Shown in pieces: positions 33,975 to 45,953 of a DNA stretch of 64,000 nucleotides. Every line of letters begins with the position of its first letter. The first letter of the stretch is position 1. The notes under the pieces are model-generated. The model had not been told where the DNA came from. It was given only the letters and a program-made list of their open reading frames with translations, and made no database searches. Source of the stretch: Pseudoneurospora amorphoporcata (lineage: Eukaryota; Ascomycota; Sordariomycetes; Sordariales; Sordariaceae); contig MU859094.1 in NCBI GenBank assembly GCA_033297205.1, forward strand, positions 125,801 to 189,800. The letters are read 5' to 3'. A program made the position numbers and the translations under genes.

Positions 33975-34253
33975 CTACTTTATCGATGACAACTGGAACA
34001 AGTCATGGCTTCAAGTAAGGAATGATTGAAGCTTTCCTGCGTGGGCGCAGGACTTGACGATGATAAGAGGACTGCTACCACTGAGGACACTACTATACTC
34101 GAATTTCTTTTGCGCGTTACAAATATACGGTTCCTATTTGGCCTGCTTCTTACCGGATGATGAAGGGTGGAATAGAATGTTGGGAACATAGGTAAATTAA
34201 TGATGCTACCTGTAAGAAAGGCGGCAGAAAACAAATTGGGGACATGGAGATAG

Positions 34254-34277
34254 CATGTATGTATGTATGTATGTATG
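34254..34277. repeat. (ATGT)n microsatellite
   Basis: Six tetranucleotide units in the spacer 5' of the tRNA gene. Confidence 0.9.
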
Positions 34278-34301
34278 GCATTACTACTAGACAAGATGGG
34301 C

Positions 34302-34336
34302 AGATAGATAGATAGACAGATTGACAGACAGATAGA
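34302..34336. repeat. (GATA/GACA)n microsatellite
   Basis: About eight GATA or GACA units with one ATTG interruption. Confidence 0.85.
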
Positions 34337-34533
34337 CGTGTAGGTCGTGGAAGAGAAGAAAAAAAAGAAACTACTGCGGAAGAATGTATGAATTAGTAGT
34401 ACTACAAGTTTAAAAACTACTGATATCAATACTCAAATTGATACTTCCTCTTCTAGACTACGGAGCAAAGCTACTTTCCTAGCCTGCTTACAATACACGC
34501 TTCACTAAGTAGGTGCCTACCTACCTTAGTCTC

Positions 34534-37500
34534 CTACTGCCGCCCAAACAACCTCTTCAACTCAACATGCACACTCCTCCGTTTTGACAGCGTCTTCACA
34601 GGACCTCCTCCTCCGCCTCCTCCTCCCCCCGCCGTCGTTGCCCCCATAGACATCATAACAGGAGCACTTGTCCCACTCATAGTATTATTTCCTGTACTCG
34701 CCTTCCGAGTCCGCGTCCAAGCTGGTCTGAAACTTGAGCCTACACCTCCTCCTTTTTCCTCCCCGGTTCCAGTTTCAGACCCAGTTCCCTGGGTGCCAGG
34801 GGACGATTCCGACGACGACGGAGGGCCCGCCCACGTTGATAAAGACGGGGTAGAAGGTGTATGTCCTTCTGTAGTGGAAACAGACGTTACTACTGACCCA
34901 AGTGTTGGGCCGCCCTTGATGCTGGGCCTTTTCACGAATCTTCCGTGTACGGTAAAGTTTCGTGGCATCGGGGCAGTGAGACCGCTGGGATTGTTGGGAC
35001 CATTAGGTGGATTGTTTGGTTCGGTTCTGAATGGCAGAGCTCTCGACGGTAGAGTGGGTGACTGAGGAGATATGAAATGGTGACTTTGTCCTCGGCCCTG
35101 ATCATGAGCTCCTTCCCGACGGACAGAGTGGGATATCGATCGGCGAATGGTCATCTGCCCATGTGCATTGAGATACGGTTCTGGTTGAGACGACAGGCTC
35201 GTCCCCACACCCTCATCATGCGCCCCTTCCCTCCGTATAGAATGCGACACCGACCTCCTTATTGAAGTCCTCTGTCCCTCTGCACCTGAGTACGAGGACT
35301 GCAAGACAGACAAAGAGGCCGGTGGCTGAGAACTCGAATACCCCTGAAACCTCTCTTTTAAATCCCTCTCAGTCTCTCCCGTCGTCGACGGAGATGTGTT
35401 ATTACTGAGTTGAAGTTGACCCTCCCACCCCCTCGTAATCGTGCTCACCCCAGGTCCAAGTCCATGTCCACCCGCCCGGATCGAGCTGCGAGCATGGACC
35501 GCCGACCTCGCCTCCATGCCCTGTGCCGCCGGGGAGGAAGAAGAAAAAGAAGAAAGGAAACTACTGGAATTACTTGTCGACGCTTTGACGGGTTGGTATC
35601 GATCTAGATACTCGGAGCTTGTTGATACCACCGGTATTGGCACAGTCGCCCTGTTCATGGATGATTGTCCTGCTTGCCCTCTTCTAAGAATCTGGATTGG
35701 TTTCGGCAGATTGGCTGCTCCGAGCTCATGGGTCTGAGCTCTTTGCGCTCCTGTTGCTAGGTTGGACTGCTGTAGATGAGGAGAAGAAGAGGAAAGACTT
35801 GTGTCGGAGCGGATGGGAGTTAGTGGGCGGTAGGGTTGTTGAAGGACGCGTAAGAGAGGAAGTGGTTGGTTTACGAGCGTGTGGCGCTGGTCTTTGCTGG
35901 CGATGCCTCTTTCGAAGATGGTGGCTACGCTTCGGACGGAGGAGGGACGGGAGGAAGACTCGGGCTGTGTGACGGTAGGCGGTCTTGAGGAGACATTGGA
36001 GTCCGTTGAGAGCCAAGAGTCTCTGGTTAAGTCTTTGGCTGAGACCTTGGCTGTCTCCTTGGTATGGTTGGAGGACATGGAGGGGACGATGAGTGATTGT
36101 TCGCTCACGAAGGAAGTTCCGGTACGAAGATTGGGGGTTCGTCGGCCAAGCATTGACGAGGGCCTGGATATAGCGTCGATAGACGGCGCTGGGCTTGTTG
36201 CTCGGGGTGAGATTGCGCTGGATCTTCGACGGGTTGACGCAGCGTGAGAAGCTGTGGGCTGAGGTGGTGTTTGGATAACCGTAGCGGTAGACGAAGTGTC
36301 GGATAGTCCTTCACTGACGGATCGCGGCGTCGAGATTGTGCTTGTGTGGTCGGTCGTTTGTTCTCTGGGCTTATCATGACTCGAGTTGACAGCTAATGCA
36401 GATCCGGTCCTGCGTTCGAGATGCTCCCGTGCTCCCGATTGCATCCACTCGGGTATGGACTTCATCGGGCTCGGTCTGAACGCCTCTCGACCGACTGGAT
36501 CAGATATGTTGACGTAAATAGTCTCGGGTTTAACTGAATCGGAGCTTGAAGCCATCTGGTCACTGGCCAAAGACCGATCATCCACCGCCCCCCTCCTCAA
36601 CGACAATAAACCATCCTTACCGCCGCCCCCAGTCTTCTCCTTCTCCCTCTCCTTCTCCCCCTCCCTCATCTCCCACCTCCGTCTCGTCAGCCCTCCATCC
36701 ACTCTATCAATTCTCTCCAACCCCTTCATCACCATCACTTTCTCCAAATCCTTCTTCTCCCCGTCCTCATCCCCACCAAGCCTCTCCTTTCCTTCAACCT
36801 CAACCTCGACCAAACATGCCTTACAGAGCGGCACCTGATCAATCTCCCACCCTCTCTTTTTACCCAACATATCTCTCTCATTTCTCCCCTCACTCTCCCT
36901 GTCCCCCTTTCTAACACTCCCCATCTCCCTTCCTCCGTTTTCATTATTATTTTCATCTTTCGCATCCCCCAAAACCTCCCCCACCCCAACTGGTCTCACA
37001 ACCCTCTTACTCCCGCACAACAAACACCCATAACAAGCTCTATGCCAGAAACACCAGCCCAAGCTCACGCACTCCTCTCCGCGTAAGACCACTTCGCCGC
37101 ACACCCAGTAGATGGACAGGTCAATTATGGCGCGGTAGCAGGGAGGACAGGCTGGTCTTGGTGGTGGTCGTGTTCGTGTTCGCTTGTATGACCCTTTCCC
37201 GTTGCTGTGGTGGAAAATGTGGCGCTGGGAGGCAGGGTAAGGGTGCCAGCAGAAGGTGCAGATGAATGATTGTTGTTGTTCTTGTTCTTGGTTGCCGGTG
37301 GTGGTAGTTGTGGTGGTGGTGGTTGTGGTGGTGGTGGGGACTGGGTTATGGATGCCATTGCCGCTGGTGTCAGGTCTTTTTGATCTTGATTTTGATTTGG
37401 AAGTGGAAGACTTACGGGGAGTGTGAACAGCGAAGTCGATGGATGAGAATGAGGTGTGGTTGCTGAATGAGAAGGAAGAGGAGCGAGAAGGAGGTTTTGG

Positions 37501-37602
37501 TGGGTTTGCGTCTTGGTTTCTTCTGCTCGACGATGGTCTTTGGATGTTCAGCGGTTGGCGCGGAGGAGGTTGTTGTGGTTCAGAATTGGGTAGGGAGGAC
37601 AT
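34534..37602 (-). CDS. LIM-like zinc-binding protein with disordered tail
   Basis: A single exon encodes 1022 residues. The N-terminal 110 residues are Ser/Pro-rich with a run of 13 Thr (residues 90-102). A Cys/His-rich region follows: CTFC at 115-118 with HIFHH at 128-132, CPPC at 152-155, then CGE at 168, WHRACYGCLLC at 186-196 and CKAC at 260-263, a LIM-like pattern with a long charged insert before the last Cys pair. The rest is Ser/Thr-rich with many SP sites and two copies of a motif reading RRSVSHSIRREGAHD and RRSISHSVRREGAHD. A C-terminal Gly run precedes KRRSVHVELKRLFGRQ, a short basic helix. LIM domains mediate protein binding; partner and location are unknown. Confidence 0.8.
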   Translation of the reverse strand: MSSLPNSEPQQPPPRQPLNIQRPSSSRRNQDANPPKPPSRSSSFSFSNHTSFSSIDFAVHTPRKSSTSKSKSRSKRPDTSGNGIHNPVPTTTTTTTTTTTTTGNQEQEQQQSFICTFCWHPYPASQRHIFHHSNGKGSYKRTRTRPPPRPACPPCYRAIIDLSIYWVCGEVVLRGEECVSLGWCFWHRACYGCLLCGSKRVVRPVGVGEVLGDAKDENNNENGGREMGSVRKGDRESEGRNERDMLGKKRGWEIDQVPLCKACLVEVEVEGKERLGGDEDGEKKDLEKVMVMKGLERIDRVDGGLTRRRWEMREGEKEREKEKTGGGGKDGLLSLRRGAVDDRSLASDQMASSSDSVKPETIYVNISDPVGREAFRPSPMKSIPEWMQSGAREHLERRTGSALAVNSSHDKPREQTTDHTSTISTPRSVSEGLSDTSSTATVIQTPPQPTASHAASTRRRSSAISPRATSPAPSIDAISRPSSMLGRRTPNLRTGTSFVSEQSLIVPSMSSNHTKETAKVSAKDLTRDSWLSTDSNVSSRPPTVTQPESSSRPSSVRSVATIFERGIASKDQRHTLVNQPLPLLRVLQQPYRPLTPIRSDTSLSSSSPHLQQSNLATGAQRAQTHELGAANLPKPIQILRRGQAGQSSMNRATVPIPVVSTSSEYLDRYQPVKASTSNSSSFLSSFSSSSPAAQGMEARSAVHARSSIRAGGHGLGPGVSTITRGWEGQLQLSNNTSPSTTGETERDLKERFQGYSSSQPPASLSVLQSSYSGAEGQRTSIRRSVSHSIRREGAHDEGVGTSLSSQPEPYLNAHGQMTIRRSISHSVRREGAHDQGRGQSHHFISPQSPTLPSRALPFRTEPNNPPNGPNNPSGLTAPMPRNFTVHGRFVKRPSIKGGPTLGSVVTSVSTTEGHTPSTPSLSTWAGPPSSSESSPGTQGTGSETGTGEEKGGGVGSSFRPAWTRTRKASTGNNTMSGTSAPVMMSMGATTAGGGGGGGGGPVKTLSKRRSVHVELKRLFGRQ

Positions 37603-38590
37603 GATGTGTGAAGTTGAGTTTTGGACATGTTAGTTGTAGTTGATTGATAACAATATGTATGCAGTAGGGCCAAGATATGTGATGAGTGAAGATGAGTTCA
37701 CACCGCATGCCACTTGAATTCAATCTGAGATAAGATGTGTTGGTGGGTAGATGCTCTAGAAACGAGTGTCTGTTGGGCGTACGTCAAGGTGAGTAGAGCT
37801 ATGTATGCTGAACTCTCTTCCGCACGGATTTGTGTTGGTTAATGCTTGGTAATATTGAAGCTGATAAGTTGGAAAAGAGAGACGGAAACAGATGATACTC
37901 TGCCGGGCTTCCCATCGAGAATAGCGCCTGGCACGGGGGGTATGTTCAGTCCGCATTTCATATTAAAAATTATCGGGGAGGTTACTACTGACCGACGACA
38001 TCAACATTGGCAAGAGTCCTCGACCGATCGAATCACACACCGTGAACAAAACATGACGAGGAAAGAACCGCCCAAATGAAATGGAAAGTACAGTAACTTC
38101 AACTTGCTAAAGTGATCTTAAAGCCAAACCTATATCCACACTCCAGCGATACCAGCGAGCAAAAGCCATGCAAGGACACTGCCGGCATTTAAAATCAGTC
38201 CTCCTCCTATTTGTAACCATGTCCATATACGCATTAACTCCATCACCAGCCAACGCCCTTTCTAGCCCTACAACGACAGATCGAGGAATGTGAAAAAGGA
38301 TAACAGCTCCACGCCTAACCGAACAGATACATAACACAGCCATGCGGACCCTCCTCTTGAAGTGCCCCGAGGCAGCGAGAAGCAAAAAAAGGGGCAAGAT
38401 CCATAAGTACAAATAAAATCGATACCGACTGCCAACCGTACCTCTACATAAAAACACAAGAGAGTATCGAAGGATAGGTGACAGTATCAGTCGTAGAACT
38501 GGCAGTTTACCGTGACTGGCAGTGCCGAAGCCAAATTGAGGCAACGGAAGTCAAGCCTCTCGAGATCAAAGTTCAGCCGCGGTGGGCCCC
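37603..38590. other. region between Ser/Pro-rich gene and LIM-like gene
   Basis: Both neighbours are on the minus strand, so this holds the LIM-like gene's promoter/leader and the 3' UTR of the gene at 38591. A minus-strand open frame at 38107-38544 has no motif and is not called. Confidence 0.45.
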
Positions 38591-41195
38591 TTACTTACGG
38601 GTCTTTGGCCTGGCGAGCTGGTTCAACCTACTAAGACTGATCTTAGCCGCCGCCTTCTTGACCGGGCTTTCGTGGGACTCCTTTTCCTTGCCGGCAGCAG
38701 TTGTAGAAGCACCCGAAGCGGTTGCCGTCTTCCTGGCGCCAGCAGCAACGCTGTTCCTTGCACCAGCAGCAAGACTCTTTCTAGCAGCGAGGCTCTTGCG
38801 AGGGCTCACAGGAGCAATGCTCTTCCTGCTAGGGTTGCTCTTGACCGGCGCCGCAGCCGGCTTTTTGGCACCAGCATTGGCTCCAACCAGTCTAGGGGCA
38901 AGAAGAGCATCGCCCTCCGGCACCGGCTCCTGCTTTTGTCTCTTGTTGGCGCGCTCTTCCATCTCCAGTTCCTCTTCGTCGGTGCTGACACGGTTGCGCT
39001 TCTTGGTGGCGAGGCCGTGGGGCAGAGCGAGGTAGATGGGCGATGGGTCAGCTGGAGCTTCATTCTCCTTGTTGTTTGACAACACCACGGGCGACATCTC
39101 CTCTTCCGGGTCGGGGAAGCTACCGGGCATGCTAGACTCGGACACAGTCGGGAGGAGAGACGGGCGAACAGAGCGAATGGTAGATTGCCCTGGGGAGGCG
39201 CCGAATGATGGGCGAGACACGCCCTCAAAGTTGAGGGTGCGTTCACTGCGGAACGAGAAGGAGTCGGAAGCCGACGATGCTTCGACTGTTGTGGAGTCAG
39301 CCTTGAACTGCTTCACGGCAGAAGGCTCCTGGACCGAGTGAGCTTCAGTCTCCTCGGGAAGATCGGGGTAGAGAAGACCGCGGTCGAGCTGTTCCTCACG
39401 CAAGATGGCGTCCAAAGAAGGATAATAGACTTCGCCGAGCACCTTGCGGGGCTGGGACTTGGAAAGAGCCAGCTTGACGGGAGAGGGGGATCTTGGCGCT
39501 TGGCCGATGGCGGCGCGCTGCGTCTCAGGGGTGAACGCCACGTGCTTAGCGAGCCTTGCCCCTGGTGTAGTCAGAGCGTCAGAGGTAGTGGTCTCCTCTG
39601 TACGCGACGCAGTCGGGGTCTTGGAGGTGGGTGTCTTGGAACCAAAAGAGGCGGGCAGAGGAATCTTTGTCTTGATGATGCTAGTAGTCGTGGTGCTCCG
39701 CAGAATCGACTTGGCGCTAGCAATTCGGCTCGTGGGAGTCTTGACATCGGCTCGGGGTGTCTGTTGGGGTGTCTGAGCTTCCTTTTCGTTATTCGTCTCT
39801 ATCTCGGCGTCGATCTGTTGTTTGGTCTCCTTGCTGGTCTGCTTCTCAGCGTGCTTTTCCGAAGGCTTCTTAGGTTGCATCTCGGATTGCTTTGCGGAAT
39901 TCTTGGCAGGTTCTTCCTTAAGAGTGGGAAGCTTGCTCGCAATGGCGGGTCGAGGCAAGGCACTCTGGATCGATTTGGCTGGGGATTTGAACAACGACTG
40001 TCGTACCGGGGTTCTTGCGCCTGTTGACCGAGCAAGAGAAGATCTTGTGGGGCTCATGATGGATTGGCGGACAGACTTGGGCCGAGGAATCGTCGAAGCA
40101 GCTGTAGCAGGAGCGGACTTGGGCTTGGGGATGGAGCTGGCGGCATCGTTGATGATGGCACGGCCCTTGGAGACGTCATCTTCCTTATTTTGGCGAAGAC
40201 GCTTCGCAGGCGATCGGCCCTCTTCATCCTCATCCTTGGCCTTGGTAGTAGTAGAGGAGGTCGGAGTGGGCTCCTTGGAGCGGCGGCTGGGGTCGATGTC
40301 GTCGAGATTCGCCTTGGACTGAGATCGCTTGACGCCCTTCTTGAGAGGATCGGGAACGCGGCCTTTCTGGGCCCTGAGGACGGAAAAGTGATTCTCGATC
40401 GAGTCCATCTTCTTGAACTGGGCCATGTGGACTGGGCTGTAGCGACCTGCTTTGCCGGTAGCCTTTGCGATCTTGCGGTTGGCCTGTTCCTCCCTTTCCT
40501 TTTCGGCTTCGCGCTGACGGATCTCGTCCTTGTACTTCTCGGCTTCCTTGCGGATGTCCTCCATCATGCTCTGGGCTTGGGTACTAAGGGCTACGCCGGC
40601 TGCCGATTGGGCGACACGGCGGAAGGTGAAGTCGGACTGTGGAACAGACACCTTTGTAGGGGTAGACTGGGCGATGGGCGGAAGATGGTCGTCGCGGTCG
40701 GTAGTTGGCTTGATGTCAGTGAAGCCCAGGCGCAAGCCGGACGAAGGGGCATGGGCCATGGTCGGATGGACTTTGCTGGGATGCATCTCGGACATGGGCA
40801 GTTTGACGGGCGACGACTTGCCCGGAGTCCTGGGGAGGCGCATTGGTGACGAGGCTGCGGCGTGGCTCTTGCGACGTTGAGGCGCGGGGAGGGTTTCTGG
40901 TTCGGCACCACTCTGGGTCTCGGAGACGGAGTGAAGGGTAGACTTGACGGGAGACTCTGGCGCCTGGGATCGGAGAGGCAAGGTTAGCACACGCACGGAG
41001 GGTGTTGGAGACGGCGATGGCGATGGCGATGGCGACGGTGTCGGAAGAGATGGTGGTCGTAATAGCGGCATGGTAGCAATAGCGCGGGCAAAGAGGTGGG
41101 TAGTGTTCGCTGCTTTGTTTGATGTTTGTTTACCCGACAATTGGGGGAGCTCGTACCTGGGACAGGCTTGCCAATCGTGCAGAACGGCGCGTCAT
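38591..41195 (-). CDS. Ser/Pro/Lys-rich protein, probably nuclear or spindle-associated
   Basis: I do not recognise the family. A short first exon (41195..41157) encodes MTRRSARLASLSQ and splices across a 193-nt intron (branch CTAAC, acceptor CCCAG) to 40963..38591, giving 803 residues. The join reads SLSQAPESPVKSTLHS and keeps the frame. A long charged helix lies near residues 147-176 (EAEKYKDEIRQREAEKEREE), followed by KKMDSIENHFSVLRAQKGR, which looks like the most conserved part. Many S/T-P-x-K/R sites (SPVK, SPAK, TPVR), repeated IPKPKS/IPRPKS motifs and a Lys/Arg-rich tail (RKSLAARKSLAAGARNS) suggest cyclin-dependent kinase control and binding to DNA or microtubules. That is inference from composition only. 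An unspliced reading would begin at 41140 in frame and replace the first 13 residues. Confidence 0.72.
41011..41040. repeat. (GGCGAT)n minisatellite in intron 1
   Basis: About five GGCGAT/GGCGAC hexamers in the intron of the Ser/Pro-rich gene; on the minus strand they would read as Ser-Pro codons if the intron were translated. Confidence 0.9.
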
Positions 41196-44100
41196 GGTCT
41201 CTGTAAAAGATGGTGACAATGATGGCCAATGCCGAGATTCGCGACGATTGTCGAAGTGGCTTGTTTCTATTTTTTGTGCGTGGGGTGATTTCGGTTGGAA
41301 GGTGGATGGAATACGCAAGGCTGCTTGGAAGGGCGACGACGGGGAATGGAAAATGCGAAGGCTAAGAGAGATTGAGAAGTGTAGGGGTCGAAATGATGTC
41401 AGTCGCAGATCACAGAAGGGCGGGAAGAAAAGACGATGTGGATGGAGGAAGTCGAGAGGCAAGCGAAAGCAGGGCAGCGATCCAGCGTGGCGGGTGGAGC
41501 GACGGATCGTTGTTGACGGGAGACAGACAGCACTCACTCACTGCAGTCAGTGTAAACAAACCATGGCACCGTGGTTGCACAGTGAAACTTGATCGAAGCA
41601 CTGTAGGTAGTCTACTAGTACTACTTATCACTCCGCGTTCGAGCTCATCTCAAAGTCACTCAAATGCACATTCCTATCTTCACCACTTCTTCACTGACCT
41701 GAAAAATCCTTCTTCTCAAATTCGATTTTCTCTCTTCAGCTCAACCTCAACCGAACCTTTCGTCATCTGTTGTCGATGCTGTGCCCGTCATCCAAAGAAT
41801 TTCAACAACAACCCAAGTGGCAAGCCGGAATTCTGCGGTCCCCTTCTCATTCCATGCATGTGTCTTGAAGGCTTTACTTCTCCTTCTTCTTTTCCTCATC
41901 ATGCCGTCAACCTCATTTTACCGCCAAAGAGATACCGCACGTTCGAAAACCCTTCAGACTTTGCACTACACGCATCAGCACATGCAATGCTATAACAGGC
42001 CTTTGGTGAAGGAGGATGCCAGACGGATGTGATCAGCAACAACCTCACAACCGGCGCCAGCATCAGATACGCCACATACGTGCCAGCGTGGGTTACATTG
42101 AAGATCTGTCGGGTCGTCCCCTCAGTCAGTGTCGGCAGTGTCGCAATTTTGGGGTCTGAAAGGCATCAGTTATGACAGCCACTTCGCTGACGTTCTCGTC
42201 CTGGTTGCGCCGTCACTCTGTCCAGTTCTAACAAGGCTAATCCAAGTCGAAACACTCGGAGTGGAAAGTCAACCAGTATGTTTTGACATGGCTAGTAGAG
42301 CGCTCAGACGCCAAAGAGCTATAAAAGCGAGTATCATCCTCACCAGACTCGTACCCGTCCCAACATCCCGCGAGCCATCCAGTACGCCACACACTTTTCA
42401 TCACAAATCCTATGGTTTGGTTCCGGAAAGTGCCATGACGTTCCCAAGCCCGACAAGGCGGCTCTATCCAAAGCGAGTTCGGACGCAATTTGTCGGGCTT
42501 GATTCGCCTAGACCTACCAACACTCCAACAGCACCAACGAATGCCGACACCGGGCAACAGCCCACCCTCCCACCTCCCACCACCAAACCACCACCGGCTC
42601 CTTCTCGATGCAAAGAACAAACTTTGCAAGGGAACCCGTGCTGATTCGCTGTCCTCTTCTGTCGCAATACATACCTATTGTCCACTTTGAAGCTCTCTTC
42701 TGTCTCTGGAAACTATCCGAGATTTCAGGCAGGAAGGAAAGTGCCAGAGTGAGAAACTTGCATTGGCCAATACCACCTCAAGCAGGGGCTTTAATCCCCA
42801 GTTGGAGAACTGTCGTTGCTTTTTTTCTCCTCTTTATGCAGCACAATTGTGCACTTTCGTGTTCCCCGCGGCGCCAAAGTCAGCCCCAAACATCCGGTCA
42901 ATGGTAGGGTAACCAATCACGCTCATCGGTTCTTGGCATCACTCGTCTCAGTCTTTCCCACCACCTTCCGGTCCTATTGGAATCTCCAAACTTCCAACAG
43001 CCACCGCATTCTCTGTGCACTCTTTTACCGGATTCAAACTCATTGACCTGAGTGTGTCACCTGGCCCGTTTCGGCACGTGCCCTCAGGACAACAGCCGAG
43101 ACGATAATACCGAGTTCGCCAAGCAAAATGTGTGGTCGAAGCCCGCTGCACAACTTTTCACAATATCCACATGTAGTAGAGCACTTACACAACGCTGTAG
43201 ACAGGGGTCCTGGAGAGTAACCGGAGCAGCAGTTAGGAAGAGCGAGCTCGCTGGCTCCATGTCTGGCACTTCCAAGATTCAAACAAGCACCAACAATTGC
43301 AAGGGACGAGAACGTTTCTCCACTCTCCAAGACAGGTCACTGAACCAGAGATTACAATTCCTCCAATATCTCGATCCACAATGGAAGGATCAAGATGTCA
43401 GGGCGGAAGTTGACAGTTGTACCTAGCGTGCCTGCTTGTTTGGTGGGGTCAGGTGACCATGGAAAAAATTTGAGGGTATTGGCGCCTTGGCAAGGCGAGG
43501 GACATCAACATTTGAACGTGGCTCCGCTACCGTTCCGCAAAATGCCCCTCAAGGTCGGGGCGCCAATGATGCATGGAAACCTGCAATACCACACCTCCCA
43601 CCTTTCATTCCCCTCCTACCGCCGCTGCAGAGAGACCGATCTCGCTGACTGCTTTTGACAACTTGACAACCTCCTCCAGAATGCGAGTTACTTTTGTTCA
43701 GACGGGCGTCATTGTCTGCACACTTTGGGAACACAAGCCAGATGTAAGCTGCGAATTCATGGCTGCTTGAACTGCCTGGTGGTGAGAGACGTCACCTCAG
43801 CCATATTACGTGGCCCTATAACCCTCTTGGAGGGGGAAAAGTTAAAAAATAAAAGCGTACGGCTTGGCCTGGGATGCGTCATCGGAATGTGGCCAAGAAT
43901 TTGTTCCAGAAGCGAGAACTCCTCGACACTAAAGACTCGATCGATATCGCGGGTTCTGCTTCACACATCCGAACCACAGCAACCTTGCAGAAGATGAGTA
44001 GTCCTAGTAGAGTCCTACACGCCACAACCAAGACCAGGTCTGCCTTCAACGGTTCCCACAATGGGTATAGCTCAGTTGCGAGCCGGGACCTGTAGGCATT

Positions 44101-45953
44101 GCCATTTCAATACGGCTCCGACGTTTGCGTGGTTTGCTCCGGCGAATATCGCACTAACAATGTGTTCCTGAGAGCTGAGACCGCTCATGCGGCTTGTCAC
44201 GGTACATGGTCTATAATTCCTCTGTGCCAAATCATCTCTAGACTCTTAAATAAATCATCATCGAGAGTAGAGAAAGCCTGAATCTGTCGTACGCAAAGTG
44301 CCGAGATCTAATGACGAAACCTGCCTGGCCCTATCAGCATTCCTGTAGCAAAACAGACCAAAGCTGTTGGTATGTAAAACGACAAGCAGCCATCGAGGTA
44401 CACGGTAGCTGAAGACGGGCACAACGGAAGACAGAGCCAGCCAGCCTGCCAAGCCCACGCAAAGCGAATCGTCTGATGGTGCGGTCGTGCGGGTGCTGCA
44501 GAAAGACTTCCCAAAGCGGTATCGGGAATTCCACTTTTGCAACACGACAGGCACCATTGGCTCCAGACGAACTGGACTCGTCCGCCAGATGCCACTGTGG
44601 GGAGCGGCTTGGCAGCCAAGCCAAATCCGCTGATGTGGGAAACACAACGAACCAGGACGAACGGGAAAGGCTTGCTGGAGGGCCGGGTCCAGGTACGGTC
44701 GCCCCTACGGAACATAGCCGTACCCAGAGAGAGGAGCCGGTGCTGATGTTTCGAACTTTCGTTCGTCTGGGGAAGGAAGCCCGCAACGTGGAAGAATGCG
44801 TTCGGAGGCTGGGGGTGGAACGGGGAGTCAATGGATGTCTGTCGTCCGGGGAGTCGATGGAGCCATAGGTAGGTACTAGGGATTCCGGGCTAGTGTCGTC
44901 AATGGTGGCCGGCCATCTGTGCCATCCAACAGAACGGGCGCAGGTGACCCGTTTTGGTTCCAGGAAGAGCTGGAAGGTGATCCTGTGTTGTCTCCGGGGG
45001 TGGGAAGACGCTGGATATTTGTCTTTTGGCCAGGCTCGGGCGACCACAAACTCTTGCTGCCGGCGGGGCTCCCTTCCCCAGTCTTTTGTTTCGCGAGTGA
45101 CAAGCTCGAGGGACAAGCCAAACAAGCCAGGCAAGTCTACACGTGTAGTGTAGCGGTGGTATGCGGGCCATTTGGGGTAGGCATGACCCCCCCCCGGGGG
45201 CCCCGGTAGACGACATCCAGCAAGGATCCAGCGGGAAACCAGTGGACATTGGGCGGACCTCCACCCACCACAAGGGGGATTAACATTACATAAAACCCTC
45301 CCATTCTTCTCTTTTCTTTACACATGCGCAACCTGTCATCGACCTTCAGCTTATCTCTGGCCCTCCAAAAAAAACCGTCTTCAAGTCGAGCCTTGACACA
45401 CGGAATTCAGGGGAACGCGGGACTGTTCTGATTTTCCAATCCCCTTTTTCCGTACAGACGCTCTCTGCCTTACCTTATCGCCGGTTCCAGACTGTCGGAT
45501 CCTACCCCCATTCCCCAGATTTCAGATTCGAGATTACGCACTGATTGGCGCCATCATCCCTGGTTCCCGAAGCTGTCCCTGGGCCAGTCCATCTTGTTCG
45601 GAGAATTTTGGCTGGAGGGGATTTTTGAGTGAGAGGAGAAACCGAGACCTGGGCGTGTCTTGCCATCCCATCGAAAACGCCCAAGCTTTTTCGGTGGTGC
45701 AGCACACGTTGGCGCTCAACCCGCATCAGGTCTTCCCGGAATTCTGCTCCTGGGCAGGCCCCGCATCAACAAAGACAACACCACTACCGAACCCCCCTGC
45801 CGAGCCCTCTACTACGGAGAACCTTGCACAAGAGTCACAAGTCACAGACGCTCAAAGCACACAAACGCGCACACACATTATACACACTGTCACTGGCAGA
45901 ACACACAACCTCTGCCAGTGCAACTATTATTCTGTACAATCTGGGGAAAGGAC
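41196..45953. other. 4.8-kb gene-poor region upstream of kapC
   Basis: This lies between the divergent Ser/Pro-rich gene (-) and kapC (+). Open frames up to 266 codons exist (minus strand 44334-45134; plus strand 42129-42644), but they overlap frames on the other strand and have no domain, so I leave them out. It is most likely promoter plus long leader of kapC, perhaps with noncoding transcripts. A 20-base C9G5C4G2 block sits at 45187-45206. Several ATGs lie in the last 350 bases before the kapC start. Confidence 0.4.
45187..45206. repeat. C-tract/G-tract block
   Basis: C9 G5 C4 G2 in a row, able to form a G/C hairpin. It lies about 750 bases upstream of the kapC start codon. Confidence 0.85.

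Larger units (their letters stand above)
33975..34533. other. spacer with microsatellites between tRNA-Ala and LIM-like gene
   Basis: No supported coding frame. It includes (ATGT)n at 34254-34277 and a GATA/GACA repeat at 34302-34336. The right side is the 3' UTR of the minus-strand LIM-like gene. Confidence 0.5.

Noticed and set aside
42129..42644. 171-codon plus-strand open frame
   Set aside because: Low-complexity Pro/Thr content, no motif, and competing open frames on the minus strand.
44064..44140. tRNA-like D-arm (TAGCTCAGTTGCGAGC)
   Set aside because: No matching anticodon stem, T-loop or acceptor stem could be folded around it.
44334..45134. 266-codon minus-strand open frame upstream of kapC
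   Set aside because: No domain, biased Arg/Ser/Pro composition, and overlapping open frames on the other strand; looks like a GC-driven chance frame.
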